Both the position numbers and the translations under genes were made by a program. The notes beneath the pieces are model-generated. The model had not been told where the DNA came from. It did no database searches and saw only the letters and a program-made list of their open reading frames with translations. From positions 310,001 through 374,000 of the forward strand of contig NZ_AUHB01000003.1 in NCBI RefSeq assembly GCF_000422965.1: a stretch of DNA of 64,000 nucleotides, read 5' to 3'. Source of the stretch: Pleomorphomonas oryzae DSM 16300. GTDB taxonomy: Bacteria > Pseudomonadota > Alphaproteobacteria > Rhizobiales > Pleomorphomonadaceae. The first letter of the stretch is position 1, and each line of letters opens with the position of its first letter. This document shows, piece after piece, positions 37,901 through 46,693 of the stretch.

Positions 37901-38779
37901 GTGACCCGAGAGGCGCTGCCCAACCCGCTGGGCATCTACGAGAAGGCACTGCCGAAAGACCTCGACTGGCCGGCGCGGCTGGCGCTTGCCAAGGCACTGG
38001 ACTTCGACTTCGTCGAAATGTCGATCGACGAGACCGACGAGCGCATGACGCGCCTCAGTTGGACCAAGGCCGAGCGCGCCTCCTTCTGCGCCAACGTGAG
38101 TGAATTCGGCGTTTCCGTGCCGAGTGTCTGCCTGTCGGCCCATCGGCGCTTCCCGTTCGGCAGCCGGGAAGCGTCGACGCGCGTCAAGGCGCGCGACATC
38201 ATGCGCCGGGCCATCGATCTCTCCGTCGATCTCGGCATCCGCACCATCCAGGTGGCTGGCTACGACGTCTACTACGAGGAAGCCGACGTCGGCACCAAGG
38301 AGCGGTTTATCGAGGGGCTGCAATGGTCGGTACGCGAAGCGGCCAAGGCGCAGGTGATGCTGGCGGTCGAGATCATGGACACCGCCTTCATCAACTCGAT
38401 CACCCGCTGGCGCGAATACGACCAGATCATCCACTCGCCCTACTTCTGCGTCTACCCCGACCTCGGCAATCTCACGGCTTGGGGCAACGACGTCGACGCC
38501 GAGCTCAGGGCGGGCATCGATCGCATCGTTGCCATTCACCTGAAAGATACGCGCAAGGTCACCGGCGACTTTCCCGGCCAGTTCCGCGACGTACCGTTCG
38601 GTGACGGCTGCGTCGACTTCAAGTCCTGTTTCGCCACGCTCGCCGACCTCGGCTATCGCGGTCCCTTCCTGATGGAGATGTGGACCGAGAAATCCGACGA
38701 GCCGGTGGTGGAGATCGCCACGGCTCGGCGCTGGATGATCGAGCAGATGCGTCTCGGCGGCCTGCTGCAGGCGGCATGA
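37901..38779 (+). CDS. ulaE: L-ribulose/L-xylulose-5-phosphate 3-epimerase (UlaE/SgbU-like)
   Basis: A 292-residue TIM-barrel epimerase. N-terminal LGIYEKALPKDLDWPARLALAK, SVCLSAHRRFPFGS, IQVAGYDVYYEE, YPDLGNLTAWG and the late GPFLMEMWTE are the UlaE pattern, with metal-binding E, D, H and E residues in those blocks. It converts L-xylulose 5-phosphate to L-ribulose 5-phosphate. GTG start after GGAGGACGAC. No 4-epimerase (AraD/UlaF) is in the window, so the last step must be encoded elsewhere. Confidence 0.9.
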   Translation: MTREALPNPLGIYEKALPKDLDWPARLALAKALDFDFVEMSIDETDERMTRLSWTKAERASFCANVSEFGVSVPSVCLSAHRRFPFGSREASTRVKARDIMRRAIDLSVDLGIRTIQVAGYDVYYEEADVGTKERFIEGLQWSVREAAKAQVMLAVEIMDTAFINSITRWREYDQIIHSPYFCVYPDLGNLTAWGNDVDAELRAGIDRIVAIHLKDTRKVTGDFPGQFRDVPFGDGCVDFKSCFATLADLGYRGPFLMEMWTEKSDEPVVEIATARRWMIEQMRLGGLLQAA

Positions 38780-38848
38780 AAAAACACCAGAGGAAACGCC
38801 CAACAAACAAAGTGAATGTCCGTCGGAGACGGACGAAAGGAGACTGAA

Positions 38849-39577
38849 ATGGCTGTGAGTATTGAAGGTCAGGTTGCCGCCATCACCGGTGGTGCCTCCG
38901 GTATCGGCTTGGCTTGCGCCAAGGCCATGGCCGACGCCGGCGCCCGTGTCGCCATCGTCGACCGCGACGACGAAGGTCTCGCCAAGGCCTGCGCCGAGAT
39001 CGGCCCCAAGGCCTTCCCGGTTCGCATCGACCTGCTCGACCCCAAGAGCGTCGCCACCATGCTGCCGAAGATCCTGGAGAAGGCCGGCAAGCTCGATATC
39101 CTGCACGCCAACGCCGGCGCCTATATCGGCGGCGACGCTGCCACCGGCGATCCCGACGCCTGGGACCGCATGCTGAACCTCAACATCAACGCCGCCTTCC
39201 GCACCGTGCATGCCGTTCTGCCCTACATGATCGAGCGCAAGCACGGCGATATTCTGATGACCAGCTCGGTGGCCGGCGTGGTGCCGGTGATGGTCGAGCC
39301 GATCTACACCGCGTCCAAGCACGCCGTGCAGGCATTCACGCACACCGTCCGCCGTCAGGTTGCCAAGTACGACGTGCGCGTTGGCGCGGTGCAGCCGGGC
39401 CCGGTGATCACGGCTCTCCTCAAGGACTGGGTGCCCGAGCGGCTTGCCGCCCTCAAGGCGGCCGGTGGCCTGATCGAGCCCGAAGAAGTCGCCGACGCCG
39501 TCATGTTCATGCTGACGCGGCCGCGCAACGTTATCGTTCGCGACCTGGTGATCCTGCCGGCTCAGTTCGATATCTGA
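38849..39577 (+). CDS. Short-chain polyol dehydrogenase, ribitol 2-dehydrogenase-like
   Basis: A 242-residue SDR. The NAD site TGGASGIG is at about 13-20, HANAGAYIGG near 85-94, NINAAFR, and the catalytic YTASK near 154-158; the ending NVIVRDLVILPAQFDI matches ribitol dehydrogenases (RbtD). ATG 38849 follows AAAGGAGACTGAA. In this operon it would oxidise a pentitol (ribitol, xylitol or L-arabitol) to a ketopentose for the kinase upstream. Which pentitol is undecided: homology suggests ribitol, the LyxK/UlaE neighbours suggest L-xylulose formation. Confidence 0.87.
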   Translation: MAVSIEGQVAAITGGASGIGLACAKAMADAGARVAIVDRDDEGLAKACAEIGPKAFPVRIDLLDPKSVATMLPKILEKAGKLDILHANAGAYIGGDAATGDPDAWDRMLNLNINAAFRTVHAVLPYMIERKHGDILMTSSVAGVVPVMVEPIYTASKHAVQAFTHTVRRQVAKYDVRVGAVQPGPVITALLKDWVPERLAALKAAGGLIEPEEVADAVMFMLTRPRNVIVRDLVILPAQFDI

Positions 39578-39711
39578 GCTCCTCCCTCCGGCAGACTGGC
39601 GGCGGCGTACCGACGGGAACGCCGCCGCTTCCTTTTGAAGGCATTCGTTTCTCGCCACAGTCCCGCAATGTGATTATCTTGCCTGCCAAGCCAATGTCTG
39701 GAGAGATAGTC

Positions 39712-40134
39712 ATGTCGCAGGTCAGGGTCCGCCCAATGGGGGCTACCGCCAGTCTCGATCGCACCGGTCACGGCGGCGTGGTCGCCCGCTCGGGAGCCAG
39801 CCTGACGCTGGCCGGCTCGCCGTCGATGGAAGGCTTCAACCCGCTGGAGTTGCTCGACGCCTCATTGGCCGGCTGCCTGGCGCTCAGTGTCCGCATCGCC
39901 GCGCGCAATCTCGGCCTCAACGATCGGCTTGGCTCGGTCTCGGTGGAGGTGATCGGCGCCAAGGCAGCCGAGCCCCCCTCCCGCATCGCTCGCCAGACCT
40001 GCCGCTTCGCCATCGAGGGCGATTTCAATGACGCCGAGCGACGGTCGCTGATCGAGGAAGCCCATAAGGTTTGCACGATTGGCAACAGTTATCACGCGGC
40101 GATCGACATCATCGACGGCGAGCCGCTCTTGTAA
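39712..40134 (+). CDS. OsmC-family protein
   Basis: A 140-residue OsmC/Ohr-type protein. The two redox cysteines are present: C55 in DASLAGCLALS and C121 in HKVCTIGNS. This family reduces organic peroxides or related thiol substrates. ATG 39712 follows GGAGAGATAGTC; an ATG 18 bases upstream is possible. It lies 134 bases after the dehydrogenase and probably has its own promoter. Confidence 0.88.
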   Translation: MSQVRVRPMGATASLDRTGHGGVVARSGASLTLAGSPSMEGFNPLELLDASLAGCLALSVRIAARNLGLNDRLGSVSVEVIGAKAAEPPSRIARQTCRFAIEGDFNDAERRSLIEEAHKVCTIGNSYHAAIDIIDGEPLL

Positions 40135-40155
40135 TTTTCTACAATGGGTTGAACC

Positions 40156-40177
40156 TTGTCTATGGATGCCTAGACCA
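40156..40177. promoter_or_regulatory. Imperfect inverted repeat resembling the PhnF operator
   Basis: TTGTCTA at 40156-40162 and TAGACCA at 40171-40177 with an 8-base spacer. The arms equal those of the repeat before phnG except for one base, but the spacer is two bases longer. It lies in the 191-base gap before the family-5 binding-protein gene. Shared control by a GntR-type protein is a guess. Confidence 0.3.
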
Positions 40178-40325
40178 GTAAAATAATCTAGTTATCAGGC
40201 GTTCAGCGCAAACCTGTTTCCAGCCCGCCAAGCATTTGAGGCGGCGCCGACATTCTCATTTCCCATGCCTCGGCTAGACTGGCCGCAACAGGTCGCCCAG
40301 TCGGCCGTCATCCGAGGAGAGAAAC

Positions 40326-41843
40326 ATGACCGCATTGCCCATCCGCGCCAGCCGGGCGCCCCTTTCGGTTCTGAAAGCCACGACGGCTGCGGCGCTGCTC
40401 GTGATGGGCCTCGGGCCGGTTCTGGCCGCCGAAGGCGGCACTGACGCCACCATCAATATCGGTTCGCTCTATGAGCCGCAGAATCTCGACAACACGGCGG
40501 GTGCTGGCCAGGGTATCAACGAGGCCTTCAATGGCAACGTCTACGAGGCCATGTTTCGCCTCAATGACGACGGCTCGGTTTCGCCAAGTCTCGTCAAGGA
40601 CTTCAAGGTCTCCGACGATGGCCTCACCTACACCTTCGTGCTGCAGCCGGGCGTCACCTTCCACTCCGGAGATCCGCTGACGTCGGCGGACGTCAAATGG
40701 TCGATCGAGCGCGTCACCTCGCCGGACAGCAAGAGCTCGCGCAAGAACTCGCTGAAGCCGATCGCTTCCATCGAGACACCAGATGACGCCACCGTCATCG
40801 TCAAGCTGTCGTCGCGGTCGATCTCGCTGCCCTACAATCTCTCCTACGTCTGGGTGATCAACGACAAGGCCAAGGACCTGCAGTCCACCGAGGACGGCAC
40901 CGGTCCCTACGCCCTCGAGGGCTGGCAGCGTGGCGCGCAGCTTGCCGTCAAGCGCTTCGACAAATACTGGGGTCCGAAGCCCGAGAACGGCGAAGTCGTC
41001 TTCAAGTATTTCACCGAGGCAACTGCCCTCAATAACGCGCTGCTGACCGGCGCGGTCGACGTCATCACCTCGGTGCAGAGCCCGGATTCCCTTGCGCAGT
41101 TCAAGGACAATCCGGACTTTACCGTTGCCGAGGGCAAGTCGACCACCAAGCTGATCCTGGCCTACAACGACCGTGTCGCTCCCTTCGATAACGTCAAGGT
41201 GCGCAAGGCGCTGGCCCGCGCCGTCGACGACAAGAAGCTGCTCGAGGCTGTCTGGGGAGATTATGGCACGCTGATCGGCTCCTTCGTGCCGCCGACCGAT
41301 CCCTGGTATGTCGATCTCACCAAGACCGACGCCTATGATCCGGAAAGCGCCAAGGCGCTGCTGACCGAAGCCGGCTATCCCAACGGTTTCACCTTCACTA
41401 TCGACACACCCAATTATGACCCGCATCCGCTCGCCGCGCAGTTCCTGCAAGGCGAGCTGGCCAAGGTCGGCGTCAAGGTGAACATCAACGTCATCACGGC
41501 CAACGAGTGGTACACCAAGGTCTACAAAGCGCATGACTTTCAGGCGACCTTGCAGGAGCACGTCAACCACCGCGACATCGTGTTCTACGGCAATCCCGAC
41601 TTCTATTGGGGCTACAACAATCCCAAGGTCACCGACCTGATCAAGGCTTCCGAAGAGGCGAAGACCGTCGACGAGCAGACCGAGAAGCTGAAGGAAGCCA
41701 ATATCCAGATCGCCGAGGACGCTGCCAGCAATTGGCTCTACCTCTATCCGCAGATCGTAGTCTCCAAGAAGTCGGTCTCCGGCTACCCGCTCAACGGCCT
41801 CAACTCGCAGTTCTTCGCCTACGGCATCAAGAAGGCGGAGTGA
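40326..41843 (+). CDS. ABC transporter substrate-binding protein, family 5 (DppA/OppA type)
   Basis: A 505-residue periplasmic receptor with signal peptide to about residue 38 (LLVMGLGPVLAAEGG). The family block FNGNVYEAMFRLNDDGSVSP, then GLTYTFVLQPGVTFHSGDPL (near 100-120) and DVKWSIERV are diagnostic. ATG after GAGGAGAGAAAC. Family-5 receptors take peptides, opines, oligosaccharides or nickel; the ligand here is not evident. Two permeases and two ATPases follow. Confidence 0.93.
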   Translation: MTALPIRASRAPLSVLKATTAAALLVMGLGPVLAAEGGTDATINIGSLYEPQNLDNTAGAGQGINEAFNGNVYEAMFRLNDDGSVSPSLVKDFKVSDDGLTYTFVLQPGVTFHSGDPLTSADVKWSIERVTSPDSKSSRKNSLKPIASIETPDDATVIVKLSSRSISLPYNLSYVWVINDKAKDLQSTEDGTGPYALEGWQRGAQLAVKRFDKYWGPKPENGEVVFKYFTEATALNNALLTGAVDVITSVQSPDSLAQFKDNPDFTVAEGKSTTKLILAYNDRVAPFDNVKVRKALARAVDDKKLLEAVWGDYGTLIGSFVPPTDPWYVDLTKTDAYDPESAKALLTEAGYPNGFTFTIDTPNYDPHPLAAQFLQGELAKVGVKVNINVITANEWYTKVYKAHDFQATLQEHVNHRDIVFYGNPDFYWGYNNPKVTDLIKASEEAKTVDEQTEKLKEANIQIAEDAASNWLYLYPQIVVSKKSVSGYPLNGLNSQFFAYGIKKAE

Positions 41844-41903
41844 TTTCTGCCTCGGTCGCCGGCAGAATCCGCTCACGCGGTTTCGCTCGCCTGCTCGACA
41901 CGC

Positions 41904-41934
41904 AACGCCGCCCAACCTAAGCTCGGGCGGCGTT
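41904..41934 (+). promoter_or_regulatory. Stem-loop with T-rich tail after the DppA-like gene
   Basis: AACGCCGCCC at 41904-41913 pairs with GGGCGGCGTT at 41925-41934 across an 11-base loop; CTTTTTC follows at 41940-41946. It has the form of an intrinsic terminator, yet the rest of the importer operon follows at once, so partial termination is likely. Confidence 0.75.
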
Positions 41935-41958
41935 TGCCGCTTTTTCAAAGGTGCCGCC

Positions 41959-42921
41959 ATACTCGCCTATGTCGTCCGCCGGACGGCGATCCTCCTCGTT
42001 TCGGTGCTGATCGCCGCCGCTGTTCTTTTCCTGCTGTTGCGCCTGTTGCCGGGCGATCCCGCCAACGCGCTCGTGTCGGTAGGCGCTGACGCACAGCAGA
42101 TCGAGGCTGCCCGCCGGCAGGTTGGCTCCGACTTGCCGATCTCCGCGCAGTTCGTCCGTTATCTCGGCCAGCTCGGCAGCCTGGACCTCGGCACATCTTT
42201 CGTATCCGGCGTATCCGTCCTCGAGGAGATCGGCCGTCGCCTGACTGTAACGCTGCCGCTGACCGCCCTCGCCTTCGTCAGTGCTATCCTGCTCGCCCTG
42301 CCGCTCGGCATTCTTGCCGCCGTCAAGCGCGACCGTTGGTATGGCGGCCTCATTTCCGTCGTCTCGCAGCTCGGTGTCGCCGTGCCGGTGTTCTGGATCG
42401 GCATCCTGCTGGTGACCGCTTTTGCCGTGAAACTGCGCCTGTTTCCGTCGAGTGGCTTCCCGCCCTCCGGCTGGCGTGATCCGCTGGCCGCCCTGCACCA
42501 ACTGGTGCTGCCCATTCTCACCATCGCCCTAGTCATGTCGGCCTCGCTGATCCGCTACGTCCGCTCGGCAACGCTCGACGTCATCGGCTCCGACTATCTC
42601 CGCACCGCCCGGGCACTCGGCGCCGGCTATGGCGAGGCGCTTGTCCGCCACGGCATCCGCAATGGCGCGGTACCGGTGATCTCCATTCTCGGCATCGAAC
42701 TCGCCTCGACACTGCTCGGTGCCGTGGTGGTGGAGCGCGTCTTCTCGCTGCCCGGTCTCGGATCGATGCTTCTCAGTGGCATCGAGCAGCGCGACTATCC
42801 GAGCGTGCAAGGCGTGCTGTTCATCTCGACGTTGATGGTCCTCCTCGTCGGCTTTGCTGCCGACCTCATCCAGCGCCTCGTCGATCCGCGCCTGCGTGGG
42901 CCGAGCGGAGGCCGGTCATGA
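41959..42921 (+). CDS. ABC transporter permease (DppB type), apparent ATA start
   Basis: A DppB-like permease with segment LLRLLPGDPANAL after the first membrane helix and the coupling loop near residue 205-225 (RTARALGAGYGEALVRHGIRN). The family N-terminus should read M-L-x-Y-V-x-R-R; here the codons for LAYVVRRTAILL are present, 6 bases after AAAGGTG, but the codon at the expected start is ATA (41959-41961). The next standard start is GTG at 42004, which would lose 15 residues including part of the first helix. I therefore place the start at ATA, giving 320 residues. Confidence 0.75.
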   Translation: MLAYVVRRTAILLVSVLIAAAVLFLLLRLLPGDPANALVSVGADAQQIEAARRQVGSDLPISAQFVRYLGQLGSLDLGTSFVSGVSVLEEIGRRLTVTLPLTALAFVSAILLALPLGILAAVKRDRWYGGLISVVSQLGVAVPVFWIGILLVTAFAVKLRLFPSSGFPPSGWRDPLAALHQLVLPILTIALVMSASLIRYVRSATLDVIGSDYLRTARALGAGYGEALVRHGIRNGAVPVISILGIELASTLLGAVVVERVFSLPGLGSMLLSGIEQRDYPSVQGVLFISTLMVLLVGFAADLIQRLVDPRLRGPSGGRS

Positions 42922-43769
42922 CCGACGCAACGCCCGCCCTTTCCCCGCCATCTTCCCCACGCCTGACACCTGCCTTCGTCATTGGCGCAACGCTCGTCGG
43001 CCTTCACGTCATCGTCGGCCTCATCACCCTTTTCTGGGCGCCTTACGATCCGACGGCGATGACCGGCGGCCGCCTGGCGCCGCCATCGCTGGCCCACTGG
43101 GCCGGCACTGACCGGCTCGGCCGCGACCTGTTCACCGAGATCATGGTTGGCGCCCGGATTGCGCTGGCAGTTGGTATCGGAGCCGTGGCGATCGCCGCGA
43201 CCATTGGTGTTACCATCGGCCTGTTGGCTGCTTTCGCCTCCCGTACCGTCGACGATGTGCTGGCGGCGACGCTCGACATCCTCATTGCCTTTCCGACACT
43301 GCTGCTTGCCATGCTGATCGTCGCGGCAAGCGATGGTGCCAGCCTCGGCACGGCCATTCTGGCCATCGGCATCGCCGCCTCGTCCATTGTCGCCCGCCTC
43401 ACCCGCATTCTGGCGCGGCGCGTGCTCGCCATGGACTACATCACCGCCGCCCGTGTATCGGGAACCGGCTGGCTCGGTATCGTCCGCATCCACGTGCTGC
43501 CCAACATCTGGCCGACACTGATCGTCAACCTCGCGCTGCAATTCGGTCTCGCGGTCATCGCGGAGGCATCGCTGTCCTATCTCGGCCTGGGCGCCCCGCC
43601 ACCCAACGCCTCCTGGGGGAGGCTTCTTCAGGAAGCACAGGCCACCGTCTACACAGCACCCTTCGGCGCCGTTGCGCCGGGCATTGCTCTGGTATCGCTG
43701 GTCATCGGCCTCAACCTCTTCGCCGACGGTCTCCGTGACGTCGCGGACCCGACCCGGCGGAGGCGTTGA
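42918..43769 (+). CDS. ABC transporter permease (DppC type)
   Basis: A 283-residue second permease: FWAPYDPTAMTGGRLAPPS, HWAGTDRLGRDLFTEIMVGAR and the coupling loop YITAARVSGTGWLGIVRIHVLPN are DppC features. The start overlaps the preceding stop by four bases, and its stop overlaps the ATPase start (TGATG). Confidence 0.95.
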   Translation: MTDATPALSPPSSPRLTPAFVIGATLVGLHVIVGLITLFWAPYDPTAMTGGRLAPPSLAHWAGTDRLGRDLFTEIMVGARIALAVGIGAVAIAATIGVTIGLLAAFASRTVDDVLAATLDILIAFPTLLLAMLIVAASDGASLGTAILAIGIAASSIVARLTRILARRVLAMDYITAARVSGTGWLGIVRIHVLPNIWPTLIVNLALQFGLAVIAEASLSYLGLGAPPPNASWGRLLQEAQATVYTAPFGAVAPGIALVSLVIGLNLFADGLRDVADPTRRRR

Positions 43770-44578
43770 TGGCCGATCTTCTCAACATCGAAAACCTGAC
43801 CATCCATCACGCCAGACAGCCGCTGGTCTCCGGCGTGTCCCTCAGCCTCGCGGCTGGCGAACGTGTAGGGCTGATCGGCGAGAGCGGTTCCGGCAAATCG
43901 CTGACGGCACTCGCCGCCATCGGTCTCCTGCCAGAGGGAATGACAGCATCCGGCTCCGTTCTGCTCGCCGGCCAGCAAGTGATTGGTGCCGCCGAACGCG
44001 ATATCGTCGGTTTCAGGGGCACCGCCGTCGCCACCATCTTCCAGGAGCCACTGACCGCGCTCGATCCGCTGATGCGCATCGGGGATCAGATCGCCGAAGT
44101 GCTGCGCCGCCGCGCCCGCCGCGATGGACGATCGGTGTCCCGAGCTGACGTAGCCAATGAAGTATTGGCCCTGATGGCCCGCGTTGCCCTGCCCGATCCC
44201 ACCCGCCTTGCTCGCGCCTATCCGCATGAGATGTCCGGCGGTCAGCGTCAACGGGCGGCCATCGCCATGGCTCTCGCCAGCCGGCCGAGCCTGCTCATCG
44301 CCGACGAGCCAACGACGGCGCTGGATGTCACCACGCAAGCGGAAGTGCTGAAGCTTCTCGAAACGCTGGTGCGCGAGGAGAACATGGGGCTGTTGTTCAT
44401 CAGCCACGACCTGCCGGTGGTTGGTGCTGCCGTCGACCGCGTGCTGGTGCTGCGGGCCGGCGAACTGGTGGAAGAAGGGCAGATTGCTGAGGTGTTCGGC
44501 CGGCCGCGCCACCCCTATACCCAAGGGCTCGTCGAGGCGGCCCGCGCCTTCGATCATGCCATCGGAGCGGCACTATGA
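43769..44578 (+). CDS. ABC transporter ATP-binding protein (DppD type)
   Basis: A 269-residue ATPase with Walker A GESGSGKSL near residue 35, signature MSGGQRQRAAIAMAL near 155 and Walker B LLIADEPTTALDVTTQ. The C-terminal extension that binds an iron-sulfur cluster in some DppD proteins is absent. The ATG at 43769 shares a base with the permease stop. Confidence 0.94.
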   Translation: MADLLNIENLTIHHARQPLVSGVSLSLAAGERVGLIGESGSGKSLTALAAIGLLPEGMTASGSVLLAGQQVIGAAERDIVGFRGTAVATIFQEPLTALDPLMRIGDQIAEVLRRRARRDGRSVSRADVANEVLALMARVALPDPTRLARAYPHEMSGGQRQRAAIAMALASRPSLLIADEPTTALDVTTQAEVLKLLETLVREENMGLLFISHDLPVVGAAVDRVLVLRAGELVEEGQIAEVFGRPRHPYTQGLVEAARAFDHAIGAAL

Positions 44579-45327
44579 GCCTCATCGATCTCGCCGCCGT
44601 CTCCTTTGCCTACGGCCGCAGCCGCAAAGTGCTCCACGATATCGATCTTCGGATTGAGGCGGGCCGCAATCTCGGCATCGTCGGCGAAAGCGGCTCCGGC
44701 AAGACCACCATCCTGCGCCTGTTGCTCGGCCTTGCCCGACCAACATCCGGCAGGATCGCCTTTCGGGGTGAACCGCTCGATCCGCGCGACCGGCTGTTCA
44801 TGCGCGGGTTCCGCCGATCGGTCCAGGCCGTGTTTCAGGATCCCTATTCCTCGCTCGATCCGCGCCAGAAGGTAGCCGACATCATTGCCGAGCCCCTGCG
44901 ATCGCTGAACGTCGACACGGACATTGATGCCGCCGTTGCAGAAGCGCTGGCTTCGGTCGATCTTCCTTCCGGCGCGGCGGGCCGCTATCCGCATGAGTTC
45001 TCCGGCGGCCAGCGCCAGCGTATCGCCATCGCCCGCGCCATCGTGTCGCAGCCAGAGCTGGTCCTGGCCGACGAGGTGGTCAGTGCGCTCGATCTGACGA
45101 CGCGCATCCGCATTGTCGATCTTCTGAAATCCTTGTCGGAAAGAACGACGCTGGTGCTCGTCTCGCACGACATCGGGTTCGTGGCCCTCCTCTGCCAGGA
45201 TCTCGTCATCCTGGAGAAGGGCCGCATCGTCGAGCAGGGATCGGCGCGGAATATCCTCTCGGCGCCAAAACATCCATATACGCAACGTCTGCTCGAAAGC
45301 ACGCCACGTCTGCCCGACTTTACCTAA
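44575..45327 (+). CDS. ABC transporter ATP-binding protein (DppF type)
   Basis: A 250-residue ATPase: Walker A GESGSGKTT near 39, QDPYSSLDPRQKV near 89, signature FSGGQRQRIAIARA near 143 and Walker B LVLADEVVSALD. It overlaps the preceding gene by four bases and ends the importer operon, converging on dctD with a seven-base gap. Shorter than DppF of enterics but complete in all catalytic motifs. Confidence 0.94.
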   Translation: MSLIDLAAVSFAYGRSRKVLHDIDLRIEAGRNLGIVGESGSGKTTILRLLLGLARPTSGRIAFRGEPLDPRDRLFMRGFRRSVQAVFQDPYSSLDPRQKVADIIAEPLRSLNVDTDIDAAVAEALASVDLPSGAAGRYPHEFSGGQRQRIAIARAIVSQPELVLADEVVSALDLTTRIRIVDLLKSLSERTTLVLVSHDIGFVALLCQDLVILEKGRIVEQGSARNILSAPKHPYTQRLLESTPRLPDFT

Positions 45328-45334
45328 CTGTTCC

Positions 45335-46693
45335 CTAAGGCTCGCGCTGTCCCTCGGCGAGACCGAGACGCGTCATCTTGTCGTAGAGGGTGGACTTCGG
45401 AATCCGCAGCATCTGCGCCGTAGGGCCGAGACTGCCGCCGCTGCGGCTGAGCGCGTCGACGATCATCGCCCGCTCGAAGGCCACGACTGCCTCGGTGAGC
45501 GACAGCGGCTCGACTGCCGCCGCCTCGGCGAAGGGCGGGAAACCCGCCTCGATGCCAAGAACGCAGCGATCGGCGACGTTCCTGAGCTCGCGCACGTTGC
45601 CCGGCCAGTCGTAGGCCATCAGCGTGCGAAGGCGGGTGTCATCAAGCGTCGGCGCCGGCCGGCCATGCACGACACTCGCCTGCTCGGCGAAATGGGCGAA
45701 CAACAACGGAATATCCTCGCGCCTGTCGCGCAACGCAGGCAACATCAGCGATGCCACGGCAAGGCGATAGTAGAGATCAGACCGAAAGCGGCCCTCGGCT
45801 GCCATCTTGCCGAGGTCGCCTTTGACGGCCGCAACGATCCGGCAGTCGACGGGAACCGACGTGTTGGAGCCGAGCCGCTCCAGCGTTCGCTCCTGCAAGA
45901 CGCGCAGCAACTTGATCTGCACGCTGACCGGCGTCGTCTCGACCTCGTCGAGGAACAGCGTGCCGCCGCTCGCATGTTCGATCTTGCCGATGCGGCGCTT
46001 GGTGGCGCCGGTGAAGGCACCGGCTTCGTGGCCGAACAATTCGCTTTCGACGAGATGCTCCGGCAGACCGCCGCAGTTAATCGCCACGAAATGACCCTTA
46101 CGACGGGGACTTTCGTCATGCAGGCAGCGAGCCACCAACTCCTTGCCGGTGCCGGTGTCGCCGCTTATCAACACCGAGGCATTGGTGCCGGCAATGTCGG
46201 CGATGACGCGGCGAAGCTTCACGATGGCCGGCGAGCGACCGATGATGCGTCCCTCCAGACGACCGCCATCGGACAACTTGTGGCGGAGGCGAACGATCTC
46301 CAGCGTCAGGGCCCGCTTCTCGCGCGCCCGGCGGACCACCTCGACCAGATGCTCCGGTGCAAATGGCTTTTCAATGAAGTCATAGGCGCCCGAACGCATC
46401 GCCTGGACGGCCAGCGAAACGTCGCCATGGCCGGTGATCAGAATGACCGGCAGGTCGGCATCGGCCGCCTGCATCTCCCTGAGCAACGAAACGCCATCCC
46501 GCCCGGGCAGGCGCACGTCGGAGACGATGACCCCCGGCTTTGCCTCGGCAATCCGTCGCAGCGCCTCTTCCACCGAGCCCACGCCGAGCGTCTGCATGCC
46601 CTCGAGCTGAAGCGCCTGCTCGCAGCCGAGCAGCACATCGGGATCGTCCTCGACGATCATCACCCGCAGATCGTCAGTGGTGGCCTTCGTCAT
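45335..46693 (-). CDS. dctD: Sigma-54-dependent response regulator DctD
   Basis: A 452-residue NtrC-family regulator: receiver domain with acidic pocket EDD at 15-17 and phosphoacceptor D59 (VSDVRLPG), AAA+ domain with GDTGTGKE and the sigma-54 contact loop GAFTGA, and a C-terminal Fis-type HTH (LGPTAQMLRIPKSTLYDKM). It overlaps dctB by four bases. DctD activates C4-dicarboxylate transport genes; here the adjacent target appears to be the 2-hydroxycarboxylate transporter. Confidence 0.94.
   Translation of the reverse strand: MTKATTDDLRVMIVEDDPDVLLGCEQALQLEGMQTLGVGSVEEALRRIAEAKPGVIVSDVRLPGRDGVSLLREMQAADADLPVILITGHGDVSLAVQAMRSGAYDFIEKPFAPEHLVEVVRRAREKRALTLEIVRLRHKLSDGGRLEGRIIGRSPAIVKLRRVIADIAGTNASVLISGDTGTGKELVARCLHDESPRRKGHFVAINCGGLPEHLVESELFGHEAGAFTGATKRRIGKIEHASGGTLFLDEVETTPVSVQIKLLRVLQERTLERLGSNTSVPVDCRIVAAVKGDLGKMAAEGRFRSDLYYRLAVASLMLPALRDRREDIPLLFAHFAEQASVVHGRPAPTLDDTRLRTLMAYDWPGNVRELRNVADRCVLGIEAGFPPFAEAAAVEPLSLTEAVVAFERAMIVDALSRSGGSLGPTAQMLRIPKSTLYDKMTRLGLAEGQREP

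Noticed and set aside
37496-39658. 720-codon open frame on the minus strand opposite the lyxK/ulaE/dehydrogenase genes
   Set aside because: It mirrors strongly supported plus-strand genes, has no recognisable domain and is His/Asp/Gly-rich, the usual composition of an antisense frame in G+C-rich DNA.
38914-40134. Long plus-strand frame running from the dehydrogenase into the OsmC gene
   Set aside because: Only the last 140 codons show homology. The part inside the dehydrogenase is out of frame with it and is Arg-rich; there is no real fusion.
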